Of a stretch of DNA of 59,857 nt, positions 19,722 through 29,630 are shown piece by piece. Made by a program: the position numbers and the translations under genes. The notes under the pieces were generated by a model that worked only from the letters and a program-made list of their open reading frames with translations, was not told the DNA's origin and made no database searches. This stretch comes from Psychrobacter lutiphocae DSM 21542 (GTDB lineage Bacteria; Pseudomonadota; Gammaproteobacteria; Pseudomonadales; Moraxellaceae): NCBI RefSeq assembly GCF_000382145.1, contig NZ_KB907643.1, positions 1 to 59,857 on the forward strand. Direction: 5' to 3'. Every line of letters begins with the position of its first letter. Position 1 is the stretch's first letter.

Positions 19722-20942
19722 CTAAAAAATACGCCCATCATCACGCTGCTTGGCAAACTTGGCGATATTGGTTTCAATATTTTTGGCAATATCGAGATAA
19801 AATTGAGCAAAATCATCGCCCTCACCTTCATGAGCTATCACACTTGGCTCGCCCTTATCCGCCTGCGCCCGAATTGCTGATGCCAAAGGCAATTGACCTA
19901 ATAAAGGCACCTGATATTCTTTGGCGATAAATTCACCGCCGCCTGCACCAAAGATAGCTTCGGTATGACCACAGTTTGAGCAAGTATGCAGTGCCATATT
20001 TTCCACCACGCCAATAACAGGAATACTGGTTTTATTGAACATCTCAATGCCTTTTTGGGCATCCATCAAGGCAATGTGTTGCGGAGTAGTCACAATCACC
20101 GCACCTGTCACTGGGATACGCTGCGCTAAGGTTAGCTGGATATCGCCTGTGCCTGGTGGCATATCAATCACCAGATAATCAAGCATTGGCCAATTGGTCT
20201 GATTATACAGCTGCATCAATGCACCTGTCGCCTTTGGTCCACGCCAAGCCACAGGCGTATTGTCGCCATCCAATAAACTACCAATAGACAGCATCGCCAA
20301 ACCATGTGCATCAATTGGCACAAACTGCTCATTCTCAAGCGCTGGCTTTACCCCTTCTGCACCTAGCATACTCGGCATAGACGGGCCATAAATATCCGCA
20401 TCCAACACGCCCACTTTATTACCCAATTTTTGTAGCGCTAAAGCTATGTTTGCTGTCGTCGTTGACTTACCGACCCCACCTTTACCCGATGCCACCACAA
20501 TAATATGTTTAATACGAGGGTGTGGCTGTAAACTAGATTGTATCGGTGCACGTTTGGTGATTGGAGGCTCAGTAGTGGCATTGCTTTGATTACTGGCTGC
20601 TGCATCTATGGTCTTAGGTAACTTATTACCCGCTCCCTTCATTGCAGGCATTGGTGCAGCACCAGCGGGCAAGCTGACATTTAGATTAACTTCTTTGATG
20701 CCCTTGGTGTGTAACGCCATACTAAGTTGACGGTGTACTTCTTCAGGGCTCACCTTTGTACTTAAACGTAAATCTAGAGTGACAGCGTCCCTTTGTTGTT
20801 GAAATCCAGTTAACTGATTGTCCTCGCCCGTCTTATTAAAGCCTTGCAATACATCTTGGACAACTTGCTGTAACTGCAAGCTATCAGATGACGGCTGTTT
20901 TTGTGCCTCTTGTTTTTTATTTTTTTTTATAAAATCAAACAT
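19722..20942 (-). CDS. apbC: Iron-sulfur cluster carrier ATPase (Mrp/ApbC/NBP35 family)
   Basis: P-loop ATPase that binds and transfers 4Fe-4S clusters in the cytosol. The deviant Walker A motif GKGGVGKSTTTANIALAL is at about residues 154-171, DADIYGPSMPSM and the conserved DMPPGTGDIQL follow, and the cluster-bridging CxxC is in HTCSNCGH. The first 100 residues form a MIP18-like (DUF59) domain, followed by a Pro/Ala/Thr-rich linker. The 406 residues are slightly above the usual 370. It is probably expressed from the 390 bp spacer upstream. Confidence 0.95.
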   Translation of the reverse strand: MFDFIKKNKKQEAQKQPSSDSLQLQQVVQDVLQGFNKTGEDNQLTGFQQQRDAVTLDLRLSTKVSPEEVHRQLSMALHTKGIKEVNLNVSLPAGAAPMPAMKGAGNKLPKTIDAAASNQSNATTEPPITKRAPIQSSLQPHPRIKHIIVVASGKGGVGKSTTTANIALALQKLGNKVGVLDADIYGPSMPSMLGAEGVKPALENEQFVPIDAHGLAMLSIGSLLDGDNTPVAWRGPKATGALMQLYNQTNWPMLDYLVIDMPPGTGDIQLTLAQRIPVTGAVIVTTPQHIALMDAQKGIEMFNKTSIPVIGVVENMALHTCSNCGHTEAIFGAGGGEFIAKEYQVPLLGQLPLASAIRAQADKGEPSVIAHEGEGDDFAQFYLDIAKNIETNIAKFAKQRDDGRIF

Positions 20943-21332
20943 AACTGCCTCGTAACCTATTCATTGTATGCCCTTTCAGTTATCAATCTTTTCAATCCTA
21001 CACCCTTTCAATCATTCCCTTTTTTAGGTTGTGCCCCTTATGCTACTGACATAAATAGCTATTTTTTTGTGAATAGCTATGTTTAATTTTTCGGAATTAT
21101 CAGTGCACTGAACAACATCATCTAAACGACCAAGCCTCCATTATAACTGGTGAAGACTCTCTTAGGACTATAAATGATTCATTTTAGGTGACACTTTAAA
21201 ACAGCTTCATTTTATCTAGGTTAAACATAGTGTCAAGCAGAGTAACACCACAGCTACATCTTTTTAATCAATCTTAGATTAACACGCCAAGTGCAACACT
21301 ACGTAATATTAAAGAACACCTGATTAGGTGGT
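20943..21332. other. Spacer between apbC and mgtE
   Basis: 390 bp that must hold the apbC promoter (minus strand). It contains a 7 bp inverted pair TGACACT / AGTGTCA near 21189-21235 and the weak mgtE terminator described separately. I see no convincing gene. Confidence 0.45.
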
Positions 21333-21333
21333 T
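21310..21333 (-). terminator. Possible weak terminator of mgtE
   Basis: A short hairpin, CACCT (21317-21321) with AGGTG (21326-21330) around a 4-base loop, lies immediately past the mgtE stop. On the minus strand it is followed by TTCTTTAATATT, only a partial U-tract, so termination efficiency is uncertain. Confidence 0.4.
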
Positions 21334-22670
21334 TAAACAATCAAAAACTGAGAGGCAATAAATAAATAAATAGCCACCCCTGACGCATCACACACCGAAG
21401 TAATAAGCGGCGCACTGGCACTGGCTGGGTCAAAGCCAAGTTTATTGAGCACAAAAGGCAAGCTCATCCCAATCACACAACCAATCATCACCACAGATAC
21501 CATACTCAGTGCCAATACTAAAGACACCACCGCATCGCCACGGATATAACCGATTACTGAAATAGCGGCTGCCATAGTCAAACCTAACAGCAAGGCTACC
21601 ATAGCTTCACGACCAAGCAGAGAAAACCAGTCACGCATCACCACCTCACCTGTGGCCAACGCCCGTACCATCAAAGTTGCTGACTGTGACCCTGCGTTTC
21701 CCCCACTGTCCACCAATAACGGTAAGAAGAAGACCAACACCAAGTTGGCCGCAATCACATCTTCAAAGTGAGCAATTCCGATGCCCGAAATTAGGTTACC
21801 AAACACCAAAAGCACCAGCCAAAACACTCGCTTACGGTACAGTAGCCGAATACTAGTGTCTTTCAGGCTACCCATCATACTAGCGACACCACCTGACTTT
21901 AAGAAGTCATCAGTTGCCTCATCACTGGCCACGTCCATCGCATCATCATGGGTGACAATCCCAACCAAGCGCCCATCATCATCAATAATGGGCAGCGCAA
22001 TCAAGTCGTAACGGGCAACCGTTTTGGCCACATCTTCTTGGTCTTCATTGACATTGGAGGACACCACAGCGCTAAGCATAATATCACCAATTAACTGCTC
22101 AGGTGATGCCAAAATCAAACTACGCAATGACACCACACCCACCAGTTTACGGGCATCATCGATGACATAGGCATGATAAATGGTTTCTGCATCTGGTGCT
22201 TCTAGACGCAGAGCCGCCAACGCCTCTTCCACCGACATTTCTGCTTTTAAGGTGGCATAGTCAGAGGTCATCAGCGCCCCAGCTGTGCCTTCTGCATAAG
22301 CGGACAGCCGGCGAATATCTTCACGCTCAGCTTGTGCCAAGGCTGGCAATAAGGCGTCTCTCTGGCTTTGATCTAAACGCTTATACAGGTCAGTTCGCTC
22401 ATCAGAGGGCATCTCTCCGACCATTTGCACCAAGCTTGAGCGTGGGAAAATACGTGCCATTGCCACTTGATCTTCGGCCTCTAAGTACGAAAAAATTGTC
22501 GCTCGATTAGGCAGACGTTCTAAGATCTGCCAAGCACACTTAGGCTTTACCAGCACTAGGGTGTCGGCAATATCAATCGGCCTTAGTTCATGCAGCTCTG
22601 CCAAGGCTTGGTCAAATTTTTGGTCTTCAGTCAATTTATTTAATTTTCTTGCAATGGCTTTTAAATCCAT
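21333..22670 (-). CDS. mgtE: Magnesium channel/transporter MgtE
   Basis: Inner-membrane Mg2+ channel with a cytosolic sensor. The N-domain (residues about 1-130) is a helical superhelix, the CBS pair spans about 130-255 (DYATLKAEMSVEEALAALR, then LPIIDDDGRLVGIVTHDDAM), and five membrane helices follow. The pore signature is LVDSGGNAGSQSATLMVRAL, and the C-terminus has the family block GFDPASASAPLITSVCDASG. The 445 residues are typical. No M-box (Mg2+ riboswitch) fits upstream, since the scoB terminator leaves only about 67 bp of leader. Confidence 0.96.
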   Translation of the reverse strand: MDLKAIARKLNKLTEDQKFDQALAELHELRPIDIADTLVLVKPKCAWQILERLPNRATIFSYLEAEDQVAMARIFPRSSLVQMVGEMPSDERTDLYKRLDQSQRDALLPALAQAEREDIRRLSAYAEGTAGALMTSDYATLKAEMSVEEALAALRLEAPDAETIYHAYVIDDARKLVGVVSLRSLILASPEQLIGDIMLSAVVSSNVNEDQEDVAKTVARYDLIALPIIDDDGRLVGIVTHDDAMDVASDEATDDFLKSGGVASMMGSLKDTSIRLLYRKRVFWLVLLVFGNLISGIGIAHFEDVIAANLVLVFFLPLLVDSGGNAGSQSATLMVRALATGEVVMRDWFSLLGREAMVALLLGLTMAAAISVIGYIRGDAVVSLVLALSMVSVVMIGCVIGMSLPFVLNKLGFDPASASAPLITSVCDASGVAIYLFIASQFLIV

Positions 22671-22736
22671 AACTCATACTCCATGCAGCCTAAAACAGTT
22701 TTGTAGCCCTGTCCTCTTATAGCCTAGCAGAATAAC

Positions 22737-22766
22737 AAAAAAAGCCAATAATAATATATATTGGCT
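22737..22766 (-). terminator. Rho-independent terminator after scoB
   Basis: An 8 bp perfect stem (AGCCAATA at 22743-22750 with TATTGGCT at 22759-22766) around an 8-base A/T loop, followed on the minus strand by seven T residues (A-run 22737-22743). It ends the CoA-transferase transcript before mgtE. Confidence 0.75.
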
Positions 22767-22956
22767 GATACGAAAATCTTTAACTTTGACCTGCTGTCAC
22801 TTACCTGTTTGTCTACCCGTTTGTCTACCTACCTATCCACTCGTATAACACCTTCTTGCCCATCAAAGTCTGCACAGATGCTAAGCCATTGCCGAGATAG
22901 AAACAAGTAGCGGATTGTTAAACAGTTAGTTTTAATTAATTAAATTGCAAAACCTC

Positions 22957-23592
22957 TTACTGTAAGATAGTGACGGGTGTTTTGGCTTGCAACTCCTCAA
23001 AGCTAACGCCATCAGCAAGCTCAACTAGCTTCAGACCTTGCTCAGTGACATCTAAGACGCCAAGCTCAGTGATGATACGATTGACCACGCCTTTACCCGT
23101 TAGCGGCAACTGACACTCCTTTAAAATCTTTGGGTCGCCATGTTTGTTGGTTTGCTCCATCAGCACGATAACCCGCTGCACGCCAGCGACCAAATCCATG
23201 GCTCCGCCCATGCCTTTTACCATTTTGCCAGGTATCATCCAGTTGGCTAAATCGCCTTGTTCAGAGACTTCCATCGCGCCCAAAATAGCGAGGTTTACAT
23301 GTCCGCCCCGAATCATCACAAATGAGTCTGAGCTACCAAAGAAACTGGCGCCCGGCTTGGCTGTGACGGTTTGCTTGCCAGCGTTAATTAAATCTGGGTC
23401 AACCTTGTCTTTGGTTGGAAACTCACCGATGCCCAGCAAGCCATTTTCGGACTGAAGCCAAACATCCATGCCCTCTGGAATGTAGTTTGCCACCATGGTC
23501 GGTAGCCCAATACCTAGATTTACGTAAAAGCCGTCTTGTAATTCTTTGGCAGCACGCTGCGCTATTTGCTCTCTTGTCCATGCCATTGTCAT
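22957..23592 (-). CDS. scoB: 3-oxoacid CoA-transferase subunit B
   Basis: Beta subunit of succinyl-CoA:3-ketoacid (or acetoacetyl) CoA-transferase, which moves CoA between succinate/acetate and acetoacetate-type acids. The catalytic glutamate is in the motif [32 protein letters not shown] and [19 protein letters not shown] are family blocks. The 211 residues are normal. It follows the A subunit by 69 bp in the same direction. The exact substrate pair cannot be told from sequence; the atoE neighbour suggests acetoacetate or short-chain fatty acids. Confidence 0.93.
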   Translation of the reverse strand: MTMAWTREQIAQRAAKELQDGFYVNLGIGLPTMVANYIPEGMDVWLQSENGLLGIGEFPTKDKVDPDLINAGKQTVTAKPGASFFGSSDSFVMIRGGHVNLAILGAMEVSEQGDLANWMIPGKMVKGMGGAMDLVAGVQRVIVLMEQTNKHGDPKILKECQLPLTGKGVVNRIITELGVLDVTEQGLKLVELADGVSFEELQAKTPVTILQ

Positions 23593-23661
23593 ACTCCTTG
23601 TTATCTTTAAGCTGTTTGATTTTTGGTCTTTTAGGGTTAGGTCTTACCAAGGTTGGCTGTT

Positions 23662-24363
23662 TTAATTGCTGACGGTGACTTTTTCAATTCGTTTCTCTGG
23701 GTTTGCATTTACTATCAGTCGCTGGACGAAAATACCCGGCAAATGAATCTCGTCTGCATCGAGCTCGCCTATCTCAACAATCTCTTCAACTTCTGCAATG
23801 GTTATCTTGCCAGCCATGGCGCAATCTGGATTAAAGTTACGAGCGGTTTTGTTAAATATGAGATTGCCAGCTTTGTCCGCCTTTTGGGCTTTGACCAGTG
23901 CCACATCAGCGGTGAGTGACTGCTCTAAAATATAGTTGCGACCGTCAAATTCGCGTGTTTCTTTACCCTCAGCGACTTGAGTCCCGACACCAGTTGCAGT
24001 GTAAAAAGCGGGAATGCCTGCACCGCCAGCTCGAAGCTTTTCGGCCAATGTGCCTTGCGGGGTAAGCTCAACTTCGAGTTCGCCTCCTAAAAATTGACGC
24101 TCAAACTCTTTGTTTTCGCCTACATAAGAGGAAATCATTTTTTTGATTTGGCGGGTTTTTAGTAGTAAGCCGAGTCCAAAATCATCAACACCAGCGTTAT
24201 TACTGATGCAAGTCAGCTCTTTGACACCGCTGTCGCGTAACGCTAGGATTAATGCTTCTGGAATACCGCACAGACCAAATCCGCCAATAGCGAGGGTTTG
24301 ACCATCTTCAATGACGTCCATTAGTGCCGACTCGGCGCTGTCGTATAGTTTTGATTGACTCAT
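23662..24363 (-). CDS. scoA: 3-oxoacid CoA-transferase subunit A
   Basis: Alpha subunit of the same CoA-transferase. The N-terminal nucleotide-fold motif [15 protein letters not shown], the block [16 protein letters not shown] and [18 protein letters not shown] identify it. The 233 residues fit the family. It is followed by scoB and preceded by a 352 bp spacer with a palindromic repeat and the atoE remnant, so it may have its own promoter rather than relying on read-through from atoE. Confidence 0.93.
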   Translation of the reverse strand: MSQSKLYDSAESALMDVIEDGQTLAIGGFGLCGIPEALILALRDSGVKELTCISNNAGVDDFGLGLLLKTRQIKKMISSYVGENKEFERQFLGGELEVELTPQGTLAEKLRAGGAGIPAFYTATGVGTQVAEGKETREFDGRNYILEQSLTADVALVKAQKADKAGNLIFNKTARNFNPDCAMAGKITIAEVEEIVEIGELDADEIHLPGIFVQRLIVNANPEKRIEKVTVSN

Positions 24364-24715
24364 TATTCTCTCCCTGTTTGAATCACTAAGAAGGGGCTAA
24401 AAGCTCCGTTTATGTGGTTAGATATACGTTTATATCGTTAATATCATTCATTGTCAGCAGTATTAATAATTAGTAATATTAATAATCAATACCCCACTCT
24501 CAACTTATTACAATCTATTGTAGGCTGGTGCTTTTAGCCCAGCAAAACCTAATTTTTAGCCAAATATGCTGGGCTAAAGCCACAGCCTACGCAAAGAGTT
24601 GAGATTGGGGTAATCAATAGTATTAACAATCAGTAGTATTTATGACGATGTACAGTTGTAAACTAAGTTAGTCTAACTGTTTTCAAAACCAAATCAAAGG
24701 GGGGTGTTGTGTGGG
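24364..24715. other. Spacer between scoA and the atoE remnant
   Basis: 352 bp. It contains A/T-rich direct repeats of the type ATTAATAAT (24450-24490), the palindromic element at 24491-24611, and about 100 bp of featureless sequence before the atoE fragment. No open reading frame was found. Confidence 0.5.
24491..24611. repeat. Large imperfect palindromic element
   Basis: Inner arms 24520-24544 and 24567-24590 pair over about 23 bases (GTAGGCTG...TTTAGCCCAGCA against TGCTGGGCTAAA...CAGCCTAC). Outer arms 24491-24506 and 24594-24611 (ACCCCACTCTCAACTT with AAGAGTTGAGATTGGGGT) also pair imperfectly. The whole 121 bp could fold into a long hairpin. This is the shape of a dispersed palindromic repeat or MITE; only this copy is seen in the window. 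Confidence 0.65.
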
Positions 24716-25574
24716 TTAAACCAACAGCCAAAATCCACCAGTAATGATGGCGCCTGCTACGCCAAGAATAATTAAACAGTAACCCATTATCGCGCGCATC
24801 TAACCCTGCAATCCCTAACAGCGGTAATGCCTATACAACGATACGGCTATCATCTAGTTTTTGAGCGGGGGTATTTTTTTCAGGCGGTATGTAAGCTTCC
24901 ACTTTGATAACGTCAGGGTCAACTGTCGTTGGATTTGTGGGATGCATTAAACGATTAACAATGGGTAGGATAACTATTAAAGCAACGACTATGATTAGGT
25001 TAAAAGGGGCAAAAACCGTCTCTGAAAGAGGAATGGCTTCGGTGAGTACGCCTCCAGATAACTTAACCAGATTATCGCCTCCTGAGCTCATTGTCAGTGG
25101 GATAGAGCCGGAGAAACCACCATGCCAAATTACAAACCCTGAGTATGCTGACGCTACTAATAAGGGATAGTCTACATTGACAACTTTACGCGCCAATGAT
25201 TTTGCAAATATAGCCCCGACCACTAAGCCAAAGCCCCAGTTAATCCATGACCCTACTAGACCAATCAAGGTCGAAACCATAATAGCCATAGTGGGAGAAG
25301 TAACTTTACTCGCCATATTATCCAAAAAGCGTTGAATGATTGGGGCATTCGCAAAGGCATATCCTGTCACTAATATGAGCGCCATTTGCATAGCAAAGCT
25401 ATGTAGTGACCAAAGCCCTTCCCCCCAATGACCTGCCATAACCAGAACACTCTGACCAGTTAGCATGATGCCAGTAATGAGCGCAATAAAGGTTAAGACA
25501 ATTGAGAATACAAACGGAGAAGGTAGATAGCGATTGACCAGTTGCACACTGGCATTAGTGAGAAATTGAAACAT
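24716..25574 (-). pseudogene. atoE: Short-chain fatty acid transporter AtoE, decayed
   Basis: The first 247 codons match the N-terminal half of AtoE (INWGFGLVVGAIFAKSLARK, HGGFSGSIPLTMSSGG) up to the segment PAQKLDDSRIVV. The frame then meets TAG at 24831-24833, but beyond it the same frame continues ALPLLGIAGLDAR, and after a shift IMGYCLIILGVAGAIITGGF to a TAA at 24716-24718. These are the conserved last residues of AtoE (WALPALAIAGL...DIMGYC in E. coli). So roughly 150 central codons are missing, a Trp codon (TGG) has probably become TAG, and a CG dinucleotide has probably been lost in a GC-alternating run near 24791-24796. The C-terminal membrane helices are absent, so the permease should be inactive. 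The usual family length is about 440 residues. Confidence 0.85.
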
Positions 25575-25911
25575 AACATATCCTTGTCTATGAGAGTATG
25601 ACGACTCATACCCAAAATAATGTTTAATCCATTAACACTTATTTTTATATAACGATTTATATTATCTCAAATTTAAAACTTTTAAAACTTTTTTATCCGC
25701 ATTTGGCTATTTTATGAGGCTCTGTTCGTGTGCGCATATTTCACTACCTTATACTGTTAGGCTGTTAGTATTATACGAATACGCTTTTTATGACTGGAGC
25801 GCTATATAAACCCTATTTATACATAGGTTAATTCCCATTTTTATGCCATTTGCGGTATCATAGGCGGATAATTTTTATTCCAATAAACTTACTCAACAAA
25901 TAGGTGATTTT
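25575..25911. other. Divergent spacer between atoE and metG
   Basis: 337 bp between genes read in opposite directions, so it should hold promoters for both. It contains A/T-rich sequence with a small direct repeat (TTTAAAACTTTTAAAACTTTT near 25671-25692). I could not assign a promoter with confidence. The metG ribosome binding site (AGGTGA) is at its right end. Confidence 0.4.
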
Positions 25912-28011
25912 GTGCGTCAAATTCTAGTTACCAGTGCCCTTCCCTATGCCAATGGCCCCATCCACTTAGGACATCTTGTCGAGTACATTCAAACTGACAT
26001 CTGGGTACGGGCGATGAAAGCCCAGGGCCATCAAGTAACCTATGTGTGCGCAGATGATGCACATGGCACGGCAATTATGCTAAAAGCGGAAGCAAACGGT
26101 ATTACGCCAGAAGAACAAATTGCCAATGTAAAAGCCTCACACGAAGCTGACTTTAGTCAATTCTTGATTGATTTTGACAATTATCACACCACCCACTCTG
26201 AAGAAAACCGAGAGTTTTCTGAGCTGATTTACCGCCGTTTAAACAGTGAAGGTCATATCTCAACCAAAGATGTTGAGCAATTGTTTGATCCAGAAAAAAG
26301 TCTATTTTTAGCGGACCGTTTTGTAAAAGGCGAATGCCCAGAATGTGGTGCAGAAGATCAGTATGGGGATAACTGTGAAGTATGTGGCACCACTTATAAT
26401 GCCACCGAACTTAAAAATCCGCACTCAACCTTATCTGGCGCAACCCCTATTTTAAAAACATCAAAGCATTACTTCTTTAACTTACCTGAGTTTTCCGAAT
26501 TTTTGCAAAAATGGACCCACGATGAAGGCCGTCTCCAGCCTTCTGTTGCCAACAAGTTACAAGAATGGTTTGACGCTGGTCTAGCCAGTTGGGATATCTC
26601 ACGTGATGCCCCTTACTTTGGCTTCCAGATCCCAGACACGCCAGCCGATGAGCCGGACAAATACTTTTATGTTTGGCTAGATGCGCCTGTGGGCTATATG
26701 GCCAGTTTCAAAAACTTATGCAAACAGCGCAAGGGTTCAACCGATCCATTAAAGCCAGAACTAAACTTTGATGATTATTGGTTAGAAGAAAATCAACACA
26801 AAACTGAGCTATATCACTTTATTGGTAAAGATATCGTCTATTTCCATGCCCTATTTTGGCCTGCAATGCTTGCTGGTAGTGAGTTTAGAACGCCGACGAG
26901 TATCTTTGCGCACGGCTTTTTGATGGTTAATGGCGAGAAAATGAGTAAATCTCGTGGTACTTTCATTCAAGCCGAAACCTTTGCTAAGCATTTGCACCCT
27001 GAATATCTACGCTATTATTTTGCGACCAAACTGTCAGATAAAGTAGAAGACATTAACCTAGATTTTGCTGACTTTATGCAAAAAGTAAACTCAGATATGG
27101 TCGGCAAAGTGGTCAACATCGCCAGTCGCAGTGCCGGCTTTATTGTCAAAAAGTATGACGGTATGTTGTCAGAAACCTGTGCTGAGCCTGAGCTATTAAA
27201 CGACATCTTGCGCACAGGTGAAGAGATTGCCAATGCTTACGAAAATCGTGAGTTTAGCCGTGCGATGCGCCTAATTATGCAGTGTGCAGATAAGGCTAAC
27301 GAATATATCGATAGCAAAAAGCCTTGGGCGATGGCCAAAGAAGAAGGCACTGAGCAAGACGTTCAAGAGGTGTGTTCGGTTGCTATCAACATCTTCCGCC
27401 AGTTGATGGTTTATCTTGCACCTGTATTGCCTGAGCTGACGGACAACGCCAAAGCCTTCTTGAACCTTGATGATTTAAGCTTTGCGAGCCGTCATGAGTT
27501 ATTGCTCGGGCATAAAATCAATAAGTTTAAGCCATTAATGCAGCGTATTGAGCAGTCTCAAATCGATGCGTTAATTGAAGAGTCAAAGCAAGACTTAGCA
27601 GCAGCGGCAACGACTGGCACTGTCAAAGCTGATGCGAAAAACAATCAGAAAAAATTAGATAATAAAAAAGCGGATACTGCTGATACCATCGAGTTTGACG
27701 ACTTTATGAAAGTTGAAATGACCGTGGCACATGTGGTTGAGTGCAACTATGTTGAAGGCGCTGATAAGCTGCTGCAATTTACGCTAGATATCGGTAAAGA
27801 GCAGACCATTAACGTCTTTAGCGGTATTCGTAAATTCTATGAGCCTGAACAATTAACGGGCAAAAAAGTGATTTGTGTCACTAACTTAGTGCCTCGCAAA
27901 ATGAAGTTTGGCGTCTCTGAAGGTATGATTTTATCTTCAGGTGATCCAAAAACAGGCTTAGTGGTTGTCACCGTACCAGATGAGTGCCAAGTTGGTGACA
28001 AGCTGGCCTAA
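25912..28011 (+). CDS. metG: Methionyl-tRNA synthetase
   Basis: Charges tRNA-Met in the cytosol. The class I HIGH motif appears as [17 protein letters not shown] (residues about 11-27); the zinc-binding knuckle is [20 protein letters not shown]; the second signature KMSKS is in [12 protein letters not shown]. After an anticodon-binding helical domain there is a Lys/Ala-rich linker (about 560-590) and a C-terminal tRNA-binding EMAP-like OB-fold domain ([20 protein letters not shown]). The 699 residues fit the long dimeric form. The start is GTG with AGGTGA upstream. A terminator follows at 28202. Confidence 0.97.
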   Translation: MRQILVTSALPYANGPIHLGHLVEYIQTDIWVRAMKAQGHQVTYVCADDAHGTAIMLKAEANGITPEEQIANVKASHEADFSQFLIDFDNYHTTHSEENREFSELIYRRLNSEGHISTKDVEQLFDPEKSLFLADRFVKGECPECGAEDQYGDNCEVCGTTYNATELKNPHSTLSGATPILKTSKHYFFNLPEFSEFLQKWTHDEGRLQPSVANKLQEWFDAGLASWDISRDAPYFGFQIPDTPADEPDKYFYVWLDAPVGYMASFKNLCKQRKGSTDPLKPELNFDDYWLEENQHKTELYHFIGKDIVYFHALFWPAMLAGSEFRTPTSIFAHGFLMVNGEKMSKSRGTFIQAETFAKHLHPEYLRYYFATKLSDKVEDINLDFADFMQKVNSDMVGKVVNIASRSAGFIVKKYDGMLSETCAEPELLNDILRTGEEIANAYENREFSRAMRLIMQCADKANEYIDSKKPWAMAKEEGTEQDVQEVCSVAINIFRQLMVYLAPVLPELTDNAKAFLNLDDLSFASRHELLLGHKINKFKPLMQRIEQSQIDALIEESKQDLAAAATTGTVKADAKNNQKKLDNKKADTADTIEFDDFMKVEMTVAHVVECNYVEGADKLLQFTLDIGKEQTINVFSGIRKFYEPEQLTGKKVICVTNLVPRKMKFGVSEGMILSSGDPKTGLVVVTVPDECQVGDKLA

Positions 28012-28311
28012 TAGCTACTGTAAGAGATACGGCCAGATAGATAATAGGGCAACAGATTTCATGTCAATTGAGTGTATACTCTGACAACCTAGTCTTAGCC
28101 CTATATCCTAGATAATATTTATCATCTATCCAAAATCCATTTTATATTCAAAAACAGATACTCAAGCCTAATCTTGCAATAAACAAAAACAAGCTTGATG
28201 TAAAGCCGATGCTCGTCATCGGCTTTTATTTATCTTGTTCTACTTTTTTTATTTCTCTGTTGTGTTACATTATTATAATATACTCTTACATTCATGGAAT
28301 AATTAACTCTT
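28012..28311. other. Spacer metG - binding lipoprotein 1
   Basis: 300 bp holding the metG terminator (28202-28230) and, after it, about 80 A/T-rich bases that should contain the promoter of the ABC importer genes. I saw no T-box or other recognisable leader RNA here. Confidence 0.5.
28202..28230 (+). terminator. Rho-independent terminator after metG
   Basis: Perfect 10 bp stem AAAGCCGATG (28202-28211) with CATCGGCTTT (28217-28226), loop CTCGT, followed by TTTTATTTAT. Confidence 0.9.
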
Positions 28312-29457
28312 ATGCTGCCAAATCTATTTCCCACCATAGACTCTGCCTCATCATTTGCATTGAGTCATAAGCTATCTAACGACTTACAGACTAGCCATTG
28401 TCAATTAAGCCAACCAAGCGATATAACCAAACAATCAAAAATTTGGCGTGGGCTACTGGCGCTTAGCATGGGTCTATCGCTAACCGCGTTAACAGCCTGT
28501 GGTGATAAGCCTGCCGAACATGCTAAACAGGCCAGCAATAACAAAGAAGCGAAAACCTTAGCCATTACTCAGGTTGTTGAGCATCCTTCACTTGATACAA
28601 TACGCCGTGGCATTATTGAAGAGCTGGCCGAGCAAGATTATGTAGAAGGTGTAAACTTGACTGTAAACTTTCAGACTGCTCAAGGCAACATGGCGACAGC
28701 GGCACAAATTGCCAAGCAGTTTGCTGGTGATATGCCTGATGCCATCGTGGCAATTTCGACCCCATCAGCCCAGACCATTGTAGCCGCAACCAGTACCATT
28801 CCAGTTATTTACACTGCCATTTCAGATCCTGTGGCGGCAAAGCTGTTAGATAAGAACAACCATCCTACGCAGGCTAATGTGACAGGACTATCAAGCTTAT
28901 TACCGATAGAGCCACCACTAGATTTAATTCAGAAGATTGTGCCTGATGTAAAGACCATTGGCTATGTATATAGCCCAGGTGAAGCCAACTCAGCAGTAGT
29001 GCTCAAGCAATTGCAAGACGCTGCTCCAGCACGTGGACTACAAATACTGGAAGTACCTGCGAATCGTCCAACCGATGTTGCCATGGCGACTCGCAGTCTT
29101 AATGGTCGTGCCGATGTGATTTACACCTCACTTGATAACAATGTGATTACCGCTTTTGAAGCGATGGCAAGCGCTGCTAATGAGATGGGTATTCCAGTCA
29201 TCACATCAGATGAGTTCAGTGTACGTCGTGGTGCCACCGCTGGACTAGGTGTCAATGACTATGACTTTGGCCGAGTGACAGGAAAAATGGTGTACCGTGT
29301 TTTAAACGGTGAAGCCATCGCCGACATTAAGCCAGAGGTGATGAACACCTTAACTTTATATGTCAGCCCCACTCATGCCAAAGCACAAGGCGTCACACTT
29401 GACCCGTCAATTTTGGCAGATGCGATTAATGTCGATGAGGTTGCGCCCAGTCATTAA
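28312..29457 (+). CDS. ABC importer substrate-binding lipoprotein 1 (PF04392-type)
   Basis: Periplasmic binding protein of the ABC family related to streptococcal tryptophan/tyrosine importers (TrpX type). Typical blocks are EHPSLDTIRRGIIEELAEQ, PDAIVAISTPSAQTIVAATS, PVIYTAISDPVAAKLL, TIGYVYSPGEANSAVVLKQL and ADVIYTSLDNNVITAFEA. A lipobox (LTAC, Cys 63) follows a hydrophobic segment, but the leader is unusually long (62 residues), and no ATG, GTG or TTG lies between the first codon and Met 53, which would leave only ten residues before the Cys. The 5' end is therefore either really long or uses a rare start. It is paralogous to the next gene. Substrate unproven; aromatic amino acids are a guess by family. 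Confidence 0.85.
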   Translation: MLPNLFPTIDSASSFALSHKLSNDLQTSHCQLSQPSDITKQSKIWRGLLALSMGLSLTALTACGDKPAEHAKQASNNKEAKTLAITQVVEHPSLDTIRRGIIEELAEQDYVEGVNLTVNFQTAQGNMATAAQIAKQFAGDMPDAIVAISTPSAQTIVAATSTIPVIYTAISDPVAAKLLDKNNHPTQANVTGLSSLLPIEPPLDLIQKIVPDVKTIGYVYSPGEANSAVVLKQLQDAAPARGLQILEVPANRPTDVAMATRSLNGRADVIYTSLDNNVITAFEAMASAANEMGIPVITSDEFSVRRGATAGLGVNDYDFGRVTGKMVYRVLNGEAIADIKPEVMNTLTLYVSPTHAKAQGVTLDPSILADAINVDEVAPSH

Positions 29458-29630
29458 CTGAAAAGTGAATATCAGTAATATTTTAACCACCCACAACTGC
29501 GTATTGGCGCTTTATGCAAATACGCTTTAACGGACTAACACCGCTTATTACCCCATATTTAGTGATTTACTCGTATTAACCGAATAACTCGTACTGAAAG
29601 AATAAGCACTATCATCTTTAGGAGAAGCAT

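Noticed and set aside
22671..22736. M-box magnesium riboswitch before mgtE
   Set aside because: Only about 67 bp remain between the scoB terminator and mgtE, too short for an M-box, and its conserved words are absent.
28231..28311. T-box or trp-type leader ahead of the ABC importer
   Set aside because: The space is only about 80 bases and lacks the T-box sequence and a leader peptide with tryptophan or tyrosine codons.
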